Source: UBA7239 sp035456205
GTDB taxonomy: Bacteria; Pseudomonadota; Gammaproteobacteria; Pseudomonadales; UBA7239
Direction of reading: 5' to 3'
Assembly: GCA_035456205.1 (NCBI GenBank)
Contig: DATIDQ010000167.1
Coordinates: forward strand, 1-15,258
Length of the DNA: 15,258 nt
The position numbers and the translations under genes are program-made. The notes below the pieces were generated by a model. The model saw only the letters and a list, made by a program, of their open reading frames with translations, was not told where the DNA came from and did no database searches. Below are positions 6,894 through 14,448 of this stretch, in pieces; within the stretch, counting starts at the first letter, position 1, and every line of letters starts with the position of its first letter.

Positions 6894-7709
6894 ATGGATA
6901 TGCCAGACGTTAACAAATACCAGGATCTTGTTGTGGGATATGCCACCACATTTGGCGTAAAAATTATCGCCGCGATTGTTTTCTGGATTATTGGGCGCTG
7001 GCTGATTGGTATTGTCCTGCGCTTGCTAAACACAGCTCTGGACAAACAGTTGGTTGATAAAACCGCTTTACGTTATGTCGCCTCTGCCACGAACGGATTG
7101 CTCAACGTATTGTTGGTGATCGGCATTCTCGGTTACTTCGGTATACAAACCACCACATTTGCTGCGCTACTCGCCGCCGCCGGTGTGGCTATTGGCATGG
7201 CGTGGTCCGGCTTGCTGGCAAACTTTGCCGGCGGTGCATTCCTGATTGTGCTACGACCATTCAAAGTCGGTGATGTGATTTGTGCTGGAGGGGTAACCGG
7301 CATGGTAAAAGAAATCGGTCTGTTTTCTACCACCATATTGACCGGTGATAGCGTGCTGACTTATGTTGGCAACAACAAGATTTTTTCAGATAACATCCAG
7401 AATTTTTCTGCCCATGAATATCGTCGTGTTGACCTGAAAGCACAATTATCCGGCAGCGCCGATGCAGACGCAGCCATGCAACAACTCAGACAGAACATCA
7501 GCAACATTGCCAACGTGTTGGGCTCACCTGCCGTGGATGTAGAAATTTTCGAGTTCCAACCGGCAGGCCCCGTACTGGCTGTGCGCCCGTATTGCCACAA
7601 CAATCATTACTGGCAAGTGTATTTCGATACCAATAAAGTGATACGCGAAACACTGGGTAGCTTTCCGGCACCGATGCCTACACAAGTGGTGCTTGTTAAA
7701 CAGTCGTAA
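6894..7709 (+). CDS. Small-conductance mechanosensitive channel, MscS family
   Basis: A 271-residue inner-membrane channel of the single-core MscS type, expected to open under membrane tension during hypo-osmotic shock. Three helices can be seen (about 20-45, 62-84 and 88-120), then the beta domain starting RPFKVGDVI and the alpha/beta C-terminal domain. The pore helix reads GVAIGMAWSGLLANFAGG (97-114). It keeps the glycine/alanine packing pattern, but against E. coli MscS the constriction leucines L105 and L109 become V98 and M102, and Q112 becomes S105. The usual PNGKI signature after the beta domain is altered to VGNNKI. AAGGAG (6881-6886) lies seven bases before the ATG. It is convergent with queG, with only three bases between the stops. 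Membership is clear; gating properties may differ from MscS. Confidence 0.9.
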   Translation: MDMPDVNKYQDLVVGYATTFGVKIIAAIVFWIIGRWLIGIVLRLLNTALDKQLVDKTALRYVASATNGLLNVLLVIGILGYFGIQTTTFAALLAAAGVAIGMAWSGLLANFAGGAFLIVLRPFKVGDVICAGGVTGMVKEIGLFSTTILTGDSVLTYVGNNKIFSDNIQNFSAHEYRRVDLKAQLSGSADADAAMQQLRQNISNIANVLGSPAVDVEIFEFQPAGPVLAVRPYCHNNHYWQVYFDTNKVIRETLGSFPAPMPTQVVLVKQS

Positions 7710-7712
7710 CCG

Positions 7713-8762
7713 TTACGCAACTTTGGCATGTTTGGTTAGCGCCCATTCGACATGCTCACGCACCAGTGCAGAAGCATGCTGGTGGCGACTTCTGAGTGCG
7801 GCAATAATTTCCGGCGTGCTAGCCGCATTGCCGAGCGCTACTGCAATATTGCGCAACCAGCCTTCGTAACCGATACGGCGCAATGCTGAACCTTCGGTCT
7901 TCTGACAATATTCATCTTCGCTCCACAAAAATAATTCCACCAACTGCGCGTTATCCAGACCGTGGCGCGGCAGAAAGTCTTCCTGTTCGGTGCGCTGGGC
8001 AAATTTATTCCACGGACAAACTGCCTGGCAGTCATCACAGCCAAAAATACGGTTGCCAATTTTTGTTCGAAACTCTTCTGGAATACTGTTTTTATTTTCT
8101 ATGGTGAGATAGGAAATACAGCGCCGCGCATCCAGTTGATGAGGTGCAACAAAGGCCTGCGTAGGGCACAGATCCAGACACGCCGTGCAAGTGCCACAAT
8201 GTTGTGTATCTTGCGCGGCAGTAACTGGCAAGGGCAAATCAGTAAGGATTTCACCGAGAAAAAAATAGGAGCCAGCGCTGGAATTGATCAGCATGGTGTT
8301 CTTGCCTATCCAGCCCAGACCAGATTTCTGCGCGAATGCACGCTCCAGTACTGGCGCGCTATCCACAAAAGCGCGATGTTTATGCGCTGTGTGCATTTCG
8401 ATTTTTTGCGCGAGCAGTGCAAGGCGTTTACGCATCAGTTTGTGGTAATCGCGCCCCAGCGTATACCGTGCGATATAGGCACTGCCATCATTGGCGATTT
8501 TTGCGATCAGATTTTTATCATCGTCCGGCAAATAATCCATGCGCACGGAAATAACACGCAGTGTGCCGGGATGAAGCTGTTCAGGATGCGCACGCAGGCG
8601 GGCGTGATGTGACATCCACTCCATATCAGCGTGATAGTTTTTGTCCAGCCAATGCTGCAGGTGTTCGGCGTGCTCTGTGACATCAATATCGCTGACGCCA
8701 ACTTGCTGGAAGCCGAGTTCACGCGCCCAGGCATGAATCTGTTCCAGCAAATTTTCTGGCAT
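7713..8762 (-). CDS. queG: Epoxyqueuosine reductase
   Basis: Carries out the last step of queuosine synthesis, reducing epoxyqueuosine to queuosine in the wobble position of GUN-anticodon tRNAs, using cobalamin and two [4Fe-4S] clusters. The 349-residue cytoplasmic protein aligns from its start (ELGFQQVGVSDIDV) with E. coli QueG. The catalytic aspartate is D134 in FVDSAPVLER. Cluster cysteines are C189, C192, C195 and C199 (CGTCTACLDLCP), C215 (ARRCISYL) and C242, C245 and C249 (CDDCQAVCPWN). The C-terminal part has HEAT-like helices (NIAVALGNAASTPEIIAAL). The ATG at 8762 is chosen over the TTG directly before it; the dapB stop lies three bases upstream, so translation is probably coupled. 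It is last in the chemoreceptor-dapB-queG set. In many gammaproteobacteria queG lies instead with the nnr/tsaE/mutL genes, so this location is unusual. Confidence 0.96.
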   Translation of the reverse strand: MPENLLEQIHAWARELGFQQVGVSDIDVTEHAEHLQHWLDKNYHADMEWMSHHARLRAHPEQLHPGTLRVISVRMDYLPDDDKNLIAKIANDGSAYIARYTLGRDYHKLMRKRLALLAQKIEMHTAHKHRAFVDSAPVLERAFAQKSGLGWIGKNTMLINSSAGSYFFLGEILTDLPLPVTAAQDTQHCGTCTACLDLCPTQAFVAPHQLDARRCISYLTIENKNSIPEEFRTKIGNRIFGCDDCQAVCPWNKFAQRTEQEDFLPRHGLDNAQLVELFLWSEDEYCQKTEGSALRRIGYEGWLRNIAVALGNAASTPEIIAALRSRHQHASALVREHVEWALTKHAKVA

Positions 8763-8765
8763 CAA

Positions 8766-9587
8766 TTAGCGTAAACCCAATACATCTTGCATGTCATACA
8801 GCGCTGCCGGTTGTGATGGCAGCCATTGCGCTGCACGCACCGCACCACGTGCAAAACTCATACGTGAACTGGCTTTGTGGGTGATTTCAACGCGCTCGCC
8901 ATCAGCGGCAAACATCACAGTGTGGTCGCCGACAATGTCGCCGGCGCGCACGGTGGCAAAACCGATTGTGCTGCGATCCCGCGCGCCAGTCTGGCCTTCA
9001 CGGCCGTACACCGCCACTTTTTCCAGATCGCGTCCCAGTGCTTGCGCCACCACTTCACCCATACGCAGCGCAGTGCCGGAGGGAGCATCCACTTTGTGGC
9101 GGTGATGTGCTTCATAGACTTCGATATCCACTTCATCACCCAGCACACGCGCCGCCGTATCCAGCAATTTGAAACACAAATTGACGCCGACGCTGTAATT
9201 GGATGCCATCACCGCACCAGATTTTTGTGCAATGGCAAGCAATTGTGTTTTCTGTTCAGCAGAAAATCCCGTGGTGCCAATAATAATTCTCTTGCCGCTG
9301 GCGGCGCAGGCCGTAATGTTGGCCAGTGTTGCAACTGGCGCAGTAAAATCAATCAATACATCAAACTGGTCAATAACTTTATTGATGTCGCCGGACACTA
9401 TCACGCCGTTGCAGCCAATACCTGCCAGTTCGCCGGCATCACTGCCTATCAGTGAACTTTCTGCACGCTCAATAGCAGCACTGAGCACCACACCGGGCGC
9501 AATGTTAATCGCTTCAATCAATGTTTTTCCCATGCGGCCAGCTGCGCCAGTAACTGCAATCCGTACGAGATTGGTTGGAGAATTCAT
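8766..9587 (-). CDS. dapB: 4-hydroxy-tetrahydrodipicolinate reductase
   Basis: Reduces hydroxy-tetrahydrodipicolinate with NAD(P)H in the diaminopimelate/lysine pathway, feeding both protein and peptidoglycan. The 273-residue length is typical. The N-terminal Rossmann fold has GAAGRMG (14-20) for the nucleotide. GTTGF (104-108) and ASNYSVGVN (128-136) lie near the active site. The catalytic motif EAHHRHKVDAPSGTA (159-173) gives H161 and K165, matching H159 and K163 of the E. coli enzyme. SRMSFARGAVRAAQWL is the usual C-terminal strand and helix. The ATG at 9587 overlaps the stop of the upstream chemoreceptor gene (TAATG), and queG starts three bases after the stop. dapB normally follows dnaJ and precedes carA in gammaproteobacteria, so being the middle gene between a chemoreceptor and queG is odd. 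The coding sequence looks intact. Confidence 0.97.
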   Translation of the reverse strand: MNSPTNLVRIAVTGAAGRMGKTLIEAINIAPGVVLSAAIERAESSLIGSDAGELAGIGCNGVIVSGDINKVIDQFDVLIDFTAPVATLANITACAASGKRIIIGTTGFSAEQKTQLLAIAQKSGAVMASNYSVGVNLCFKLLDTAARVLGDEVDIEVYEAHHRHKVDAPSGTALRMGEVVAQALGRDLEKVAVYGREGQTGARDRSTIGFATVRAGDIVGDHTVMFAADGERVEITHKASSRMSFARGAVRAAQWLPSQPAALYDMQDVLGLR

Positions 9588-11122
9588 TATGTGGACCTGT
9601 TATCGTCAATGGTATTTCCAGTTTTGAAAAACGCCATCATGCCTGTTAATTGCTCGGCTTGTGAACTCATGGCAATGGCTGTTGCTGCCAACTCTTCGGA
9701 AGCGCTGGCGTTTTGCTGGGTAATATCGCTCAACTGGATCATGGCTATATTCACTTGATCCACACTGGTAGCCTGTTCGCTGGAAGCGGCAGCAATTTCC
9801 TGCACCAGCCCGGATGTTTTCTGGATGGCAGGCACCATATTATTCAACAGACCGCCAGCCACTTCTGCCACTTCAACCGATTCGCCTACCATTTTAATGA
9901 TGTCCTTGGCCACCAGCTTGCTGCGCTCTGCCAGTTTTCTGACTTCACCGGCTACTACCGCAAATCCTTTGCCATGTTCACCTGAGCGCGCCGCTTCAAT
10001 GGCCGCATTCAGCGCCAACAAATTTGTCTGGTTGGCGATGTCATCAATCACCTGGATTTTTTTAGCAATGTCTTTCATGGCGCCGACGGTTTTTGTCACC
10101 GCCGCGCCGCTTTCTGCAGCCTGTTTTGCAGCCTGCATCGCCATCGCATTGGTCATATTGGCGTTCTCGCTATTCTGGCTGATGGAGACAGTCATCTGTT
10201 CTACCGTCGATGACGTGGCTTCCACGCCATCTGCCTGCTGCACAACGCCCCGGCTCATTTGTTCTGAAGTCGCACTGACTTCGTTAGCGGAAAAGGCAAT
10301 TTCATTGGCGGCGCCCCTCACTTCATTCACGGTTCTAGATAACTGGCTCACCATGCCATTGATGTTATACAACACACTGGAATGATCTTTTGCCAGCAGA
10401 TCTATTTGCCTGTCAAAATTTCCAGCAGCTATTGCCCGGATCACTTCATTCACTACCACAGGTTCAGCGCCCAATTGCTTGAATATGCTGCGAGTAATAC
10501 TGATCGAAATCCATACCATAGTGAGAATAGAAATAATCAGTACTGCCAGAATAGATTGGCGCGCAGAACGCGTTCTGGCATTGGTCGCTACCTGGGATTC
10601 ATTAACGGCTGTTTCCATACTGTCACCCAGTTTTTCCATAGACACTTCCAGCTCTCTGAATGCGTCAATGAAAGATGGAAGCTCACTCGCCGCTTCTGCA
10701 TTATTCTCAAACGATTTTTTTATCAGGACATCAGCGTCTTGAATATATTTATCAACGGAAGGTTTGGCATTGGTCAGCTCTGCAATAATTTTTGGATCCA
10801 GGGGCAATAACAGATTCTCATCAAAACTCTCCCTTAAACTTTTTGAATGCTCATTAAAATCCAGCAGCACCGCCTGTTTACCCTCTTCATCATGCAATCT
10901 TCCGGCATGCAGTGCGGCGAATACATCGGCACGCAAAGCATCGTGCATCATGTCGGCTTGCATCTCTGTTCTAAGCGCTGTCGATGTCAGGCCTATCGCA
11001 GACATGGCATCTGTCAATTGTGATGCCGCCCAATAACCCACACCCGCAATAGCAATCACAAAAATCTGGGCCGCAATAGCAAACGCTGCCAGACTCTGTT
11101 TCACATTCAATGAAAAATACAT
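9587..11122 (-). CDS. Methyl-accepting chemotaxis protein with 4HB-type sensor
   Basis: A 511-residue membrane receptor that signals to CheA/CheW. TM1 is about 11-33, then a periplasmic helical domain of about 155 residues (34-188, four-helix-bundle type; ligand unknown), TM2 about 189-210, and a HAMP domain about 211-263 with the common QLGAEP opening. The cytoplasmic coiled coil peaks in the conserved tip NQTNLLALNAAIEAARSGE (364-382), followed by GKGFAVVAGEVRKLAERS; the usual ADEVR is AGEVR here. The C-terminus (SEELAATAIAMSSQAEQL then MMAFFK) is the common family end, without a CheR-docking pentapeptide such as NWETF. GAGGTG lies seven bases before the ATG. The stop overlaps the dapB start. 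No other chemotaxis gene is near, so it is an orphan receptor tied to lysine and queuosine genes. Inferred ligands might include amino acids, with no direct evidence. Confidence 0.95.
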   Translation of the reverse strand: MYFSLNVKQSLAAFAIAAQIFVIAIAGVGYWAASQLTDAMSAIGLTSTALRTEMQADMMHDALRADVFAALHAGRLHDEEGKQAVLLDFNEHSKSLRESFDENLLLPLDPKIIAELTNAKPSVDKYIQDADVLIKKSFENNAEAASELPSFIDAFRELEVSMEKLGDSMETAVNESQVATNARTRSARQSILAVLIISILTMVWISISITRSIFKQLGAEPVVVNEVIRAIAAGNFDRQIDLLAKDHSSVLYNINGMVSQLSRTVNEVRGAANEIAFSANEVSATSEQMSRGVVQQADGVEATSSTVEQMTVSISQNSENANMTNAMAMQAAKQAAESGAAVTKTVGAMKDIAKKIQVIDDIANQTNLLALNAAIEAARSGEHGKGFAVVAGEVRKLAERSKLVAKDIIKMVGESVEVAEVAGGLLNNMVPAIQKTSGLVQEIAAASSEQATSVDQVNIAMIQLSDITQQNASASEELAATAIAMSSQAEQLTGMMAFFKTGNTIDDNRST

Positions 11123-11284
11123 GTTGTTACACCTCGCGTGCTATGAGGTCATGAATACCGGCCATACACAAATCTCCTGATGTGCTGAATAGCTGCGGGC
11201 AGAGTAACATTTTTCAGGGAAGCCCTACCATGTCCCTGCGCCAATCTGGATACTGATATTCAGGTGACATGTATACTGGCCGCT
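11123..11284. promoter_or_regulatory. Divergent intergenic region, chemoreceptor and cbrX-like gene
   Basis: These 162 bases lie between divergent genes. The chemoreceptor ribosome binding site reads GAGGTG on the minus strand. An inverted repeat CAGGGA (11215-11220), 12 bases, TCCCTG (11233-11238) sits near the middle and could be an operator. TATACT (11272-11277) is a good -10 for the rightward gene, though no -35 is evident; its distance would place the transcript start almost on the ATG at 11285. I see no FliA or sigma-54 type promoter for the chemoreceptor. Confidence 0.4.
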
Positions 11285-11467
11285 ATGTATATCTCCCGCT
11301 CCATCATATTGTTGATTCTCGCGGCGTATGTGTTTTCGCCGACGGCTTTTGGCTGGATGATCGATCCCGGTGGCGCCTGGTTTCGGCCCTACATTATCTG
11401 GGCCGGTATCGTGCTCGCTACTTTTCTGTTGCAGTTGCACGCGCCCGACAATGAAGAAGGGCCGTAA
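11285..11467 (+). CDS. Small two-helix membrane protein, CbrX-like
   Basis: A 60-residue protein made almost only of two hydrophobic helices (about 5-24 and 34-51) joined by a loop with the pattern DPGGAWFRP, with an acidic end APDNEEGP. I read it as the counterpart of CbrX, the small gene that precedes and is translationally coupled to cbrA in Pseudomonas; this rests on position, size and pattern, not an alignment. Small two-helix proteins also precede other SLC5 genes (YhdT before PanF, YjcH before ActP), so a role as a partner of the transporter part of the next gene is a fair inference. The start is uncertain. ATG 11285 has no Shine-Dalgarno sequence, and an in-frame GTG at 11264 would add seven residues, also without one. 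The stop lies 15 bases before the kinase start. Confidence 0.75.
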   Translation: MYISRSIILLILAAYVFSPTAFGWMIDPGGAWFRPYIIWAGIVLATFLLQLHAPDNEEGP

Positions 11468-11482
11468 GGCGTCGCGCCCTGG

Positions 11483-14425
11483 ATGTTTAACCTCGACCAG
11501 ACCATTATCATCGCGAGCTGCATTTACTTCGGCCTGCTGTTTCTTATTGCCTGGTTGGCGGAACGGAAATACCTGCCGCGCTGGTTCAATGACAATCCGC
11601 TGATACAAGTGCTGTCACTGGGCGTATTTGTCAGCGCCTGGAGTTTTTATGGCGTCGTCGATCTGTTCAATCAATACGGCTACGGCGCGCTGTCTTACTA
11701 CATGGGTGCAGGCGGCCTGTTTGTCTTCGCGCCACTGATGATGGCGCCGCTGTTCCGGCTGACCCGCACCTACCAACTGCATTCACTGGCAGATCTGCTG
11801 GTGTTTCGCTTTCGCAGCCCCTTTGCCGGTGTGCTGGCCACGTTCTTTATGCTGCTCTGCGCACTGCCCCTGCTGGCACTACAGATCCAGGCGGTGGCTG
11901 ACACCTCCCTGATTATCAATTATCAGCCGACAGCGAGTCGCGACGCCCTGTTTGAATTGCACGATCAGCTGGCGGTAATTTTTTGTATTGCAGCCGTGTT
12001 GTTTGCCGCGGTATTCGGGGCAGGGCGCGAGCGCCATCATGGCTTGATTGCCGCCATGGCACTGGAGTCGGTCATCAAGATGGTCGCATTGTTAGCGGTG
12101 GGGCTGTTCGCCCTGCACCACGTGTTTGGGGGTTTTCGCGGCCTGGACAAGTGGCTGTCCCTGCACCCGGAACAACTGGAAACCTTGTATCGCCCCGTTG
12201 AAAACGCCTCATCCCACATGCTGGTCATGTTGTTCTTTGCCACCGCCATTGTGCTGCCGCATATGTTTCATATGGGCTTTGCCGAAAATGCGCGGCTGCG
12301 CACCCTGCGCCAGGCCAGCTGGGGTATTCCCTTGTATTTGCTGCTACTCAGTCTGCCGGTACTGCCTATTCTATGGGCCGGGTTTGCAGCGGGCACAGCG
12401 GTAACACCTGAGTACTACACGTTGGGGGTGCCATTGGCCGCTGGTGAAACCGGTCTCACCGCACTGGCGTATGTCGGCGGTTTATCCGCTGCCATTGGTA
12501 CAACCGTGGTAATGGCCGTGGCCCTTTCGACCATGTGCCTCAACCACTGGCTGCTGCCACTGTATCGGCCTATCGCCGGCTTCATCGGTCTGTACGGGCT
12601 GATCACCTGGCTGCGGCGCGTATTGATGGCGATGATCATTGCCGCTGGCTATCTGTTCTATTGTTTGCTGCAGGATGGTCAAACGCTGACTGATCTGGCC
12701 ATCCTGTCTTTCATCGGCAGCCTGCAATTCCTGCCCGGCGTTTTTGTTGTGTTGTATGGCTCACGCGCCAACAAGCAGGGACTGCTCACCGGTTTGTCTG
12801 CAGGCATGGCGCTCTGGATTGGCTGCCTGCTACTGCCCACGCTGGTCGGCTGGCGCTTACTGGAGATACCTACCCTCAATCTGGCGCTACGGCTGGGTGT
12901 TGAAAACTGGAGCCAGCTGACCACCATCACTATCACCGTCAATATCGTCCTGTTCGTGGTCGTGTCACGCCTGACCCGCACATCTGCCGAAGAACGCCGT
13001 GCCGCTGAACAATGTTCAATGGATGATGTAGCGCGCCCGCTGCGGCTGGAGCTGGATGTGCGCAGTGCTGCCGAGATCGGCGACAGGCTCAGTGTGGCTT
13101 TGGGTGCTGATACTGCTCATCAGGAATTACAGCGAGCGCTCACTGACATCGACCAGACCATGAACGATGCCCGCCCCTATGCATTGCGACGCCTGCGTGA
13201 TCGGCTGGAGGCCAACCTGTCTGGCCTGATGGGTGCCGCCGTCGCCCACGCCCTGATGGATCGCGCCGTGCCATACCATACCGCCGCCGACGCCCCGCTC
13301 AAGGAAGACCTGCATTTCGTCGAAAACCGTATCAACCTGTTTCGCCACCACCTGACCGGCCTGGCCGGCGAGCTGGACAAACTGCGCCGCCACCATCGCC
13401 AGACACTGGAGAGCTTGCCCATGGCTGTGTGCTCATTGGGGGATGATGGCGAAGTGCTGCTATGGAATCGGGCGATGACCGAACTCACCGGCATTGCCAC
13501 AGAAGCGGTGCTGGGCTCCACCGTTATCAACTTGCCTTTTCCCTGGGGTGCGCTGATCGACGATTTCCTGCTGGATACCAGTGCCCACGTGCGCAAACAA
13601 ACGGTGGACATAGGCAGCAACAAGCATTGGCTTAGCCTGCATAAGGCAACATTGGGTGGCGGTGACCTGACAGATACCGAAGGCCATATCATCATGATCG
13701 ATGACCTGACCGAAACCGAGCAGCTGGAGCAGGAATTGCTGCACAGCGAGCGGCTGGCTTCGATAGGCAGATTGGCCGCTGGCGTCGCACATGAAGTCGG
13801 CAACCCACTCACCGGCATTGCCTGTCTGGCACAGGATCTGAAATTCGAAAACGAACAACCCGCTGTGCAGGAAGTCGCTGGACAGATTCTTGGCCAGACC
13901 GCACGCATCAACCGCATCGTGGAATCACTGGTGCACTTCGCTCACGCCGGTAAATCCGGTGAAGAAAAACAGGCGCCAGTGGATTTGTTCGAATGCATCG
14001 AGGAAGCCATTCACTTGCTGTCCTTGCAAAAAGACCGTGCGCGGGTTCACTACAACAACATGATGGCACCCGATACATTAGTGCTCGGTAATGAACAGAC
14101 GCTCACACAAATGTTTATCAATCTGTTCAGCAATGCGCGTGATGCCAGCCCGGCTGAAAGTCCGGTAGATATTCGTTCAGAACAACAAAACGGCAATATT
14201 GTTGTTCACATTCGCGACTACGGTGTGGGTATTGCACCGCAATATATCGATCGCGTATTTGAACCATTTTTCACCACCAAACCTGCAGGACAAGGCACAG
14301 GCCTCGGTCTGGCGCTTGTGTACAGTATTGTTGAAGATCACGGTGGACATATTGAAGTGAAAAGCCCGGTCGAAGGCGACCAGGGCACCGAATTTATCAT
14401 CAGTTTTCCTGCGAGCAACGTTTAA
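11483..14425 (+). CDS. SLC5 transporter/histidine kinase fusion, CbrA-like sensor
   Basis: A 980-residue membrane sensor kinase. Residues 1 to about 500 form a sodium/solute symporter domain of the SLC5 type with about 13 helices; the opening segments NPLIQVLSLGVFVSAWSFYG and LTRTYQLHSLADL resemble CbrA. A helical STAC-like linker follows (about 510-620, with ARPYALRRLRDRLEANLSG), then a PAS domain (about 640-745). The kinase core has H770 in the H-box GVAHEVGNPLTG, N884 in the N-box, D912 in RDYGVGI, FEPFFTTK, and GQGTGLGLAL. There is no receiver domain, so a separate response regulator is needed; none is adjacent, whereas Pseudomonas cbrA is followed by cbrB. CbrA senses or transports histidine and controls carbon/nitrogen use. 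The same ligand here is only an inference. No Shine-Dalgarno sequence is close to the ATG, so coupling to the preceding small gene is likely. Confidence 0.9.
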   Translation: MFNLDQTIIIASCIYFGLLFLIAWLAERKYLPRWFNDNPLIQVLSLGVFVSAWSFYGVVDLFNQYGYGALSYYMGAGGLFVFAPLMMAPLFRLTRTYQLHSLADLLVFRFRSPFAGVLATFFMLLCALPLLALQIQAVADTSLIINYQPTASRDALFELHDQLAVIFCIAAVLFAAVFGAGRERHHGLIAAMALESVIKMVALLAVGLFALHHVFGGFRGLDKWLSLHPEQLETLYRPVENASSHMLVMLFFATAIVLPHMFHMGFAENARLRTLRQASWGIPLYLLLLSLPVLPILWAGFAAGTAVTPEYYTLGVPLAAGETGLTALAYVGGLSAAIGTTVVMAVALSTMCLNHWLLPLYRPIAGFIGLYGLITWLRRVLMAMIIAAGYLFYCLLQDGQTLTDLAILSFIGSLQFLPGVFVVLYGSRANKQGLLTGLSAGMALWIGCLLLPTLVGWRLLEIPTLNLALRLGVENWSQLTTITITVNIVLFVVVSRLTRTSAEERRAAEQCSMDDVARPLRLELDVRSAAEIGDRLSVALGADTAHQELQRALTDIDQTMNDARPYALRRLRDRLEANLSGLMGAAVAHALMDRAVPYHTAADAPLKEDLHFVENRINLFRHHLTGLAGELDKLRRHHRQTLESLPMAVCSLGDDGEVLLWNRAMTELTGIATEAVLGSTVINLPFPWGALIDDFLLDTSAHVRKQTVDIGSNKHWLSLHKATLGGGDLTDTEGHIIMIDDLTETEQLEQELLHSERLASIGRLAAGVAHEVGNPLTGIACLAQDLKFENEQPAVQEVAGQILGQTARINRIVESLVHFAHAGKSGEEKQAPVDLFECIEEAIHLLSLQKDRARVHYNNMMAPDTLVLGNEQTLTQMFINLFSNARDASPAESPVDIRSEQQNGNIVVHIRDYGVGIAPQYIDRVFEPFFTTKPAGQGTGLGLALVYSIVEDHGGHIEVKSPVEGDQGTEFIISFPASNV

Positions 14426-14427
14426 AT

Positions 14428-14448
14428 ATGAATTGGCTACCCACATGA
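14428..14448 (+). other. Six-codon minicistron before prmA
   Basis: An ATG three bases after the kinase stop opens a frame MNWLPT that ends in TGA overlapping the prmA start (ATGA at 14445-14448). It resembles the prmA start itself (MNWLQC): ATGAATTGGCTAC at 14428 and ATGAACTGGTTAC at 14445 differ at two bases. It may be a translated coupling leader or merely a small duplication. No good ribosome binding site precedes either ATG. Confidence 0.3.

Noticed and set aside
7962..8612. A 216-codon plus-strand frame opposite queG
   Set aside because: The queG frame on the other strand has all cluster cysteines and the catalytic aspartate; the antisense product shows no motif.
13177..13917. A 246-codon minus-strand frame inside the kinase gene
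   Set aside because: It is antisense to the PAS and H-box region in the most GC-rich part of the gene, where long chance frames are expected; Arg/Ser-rich with no recognisable domain.
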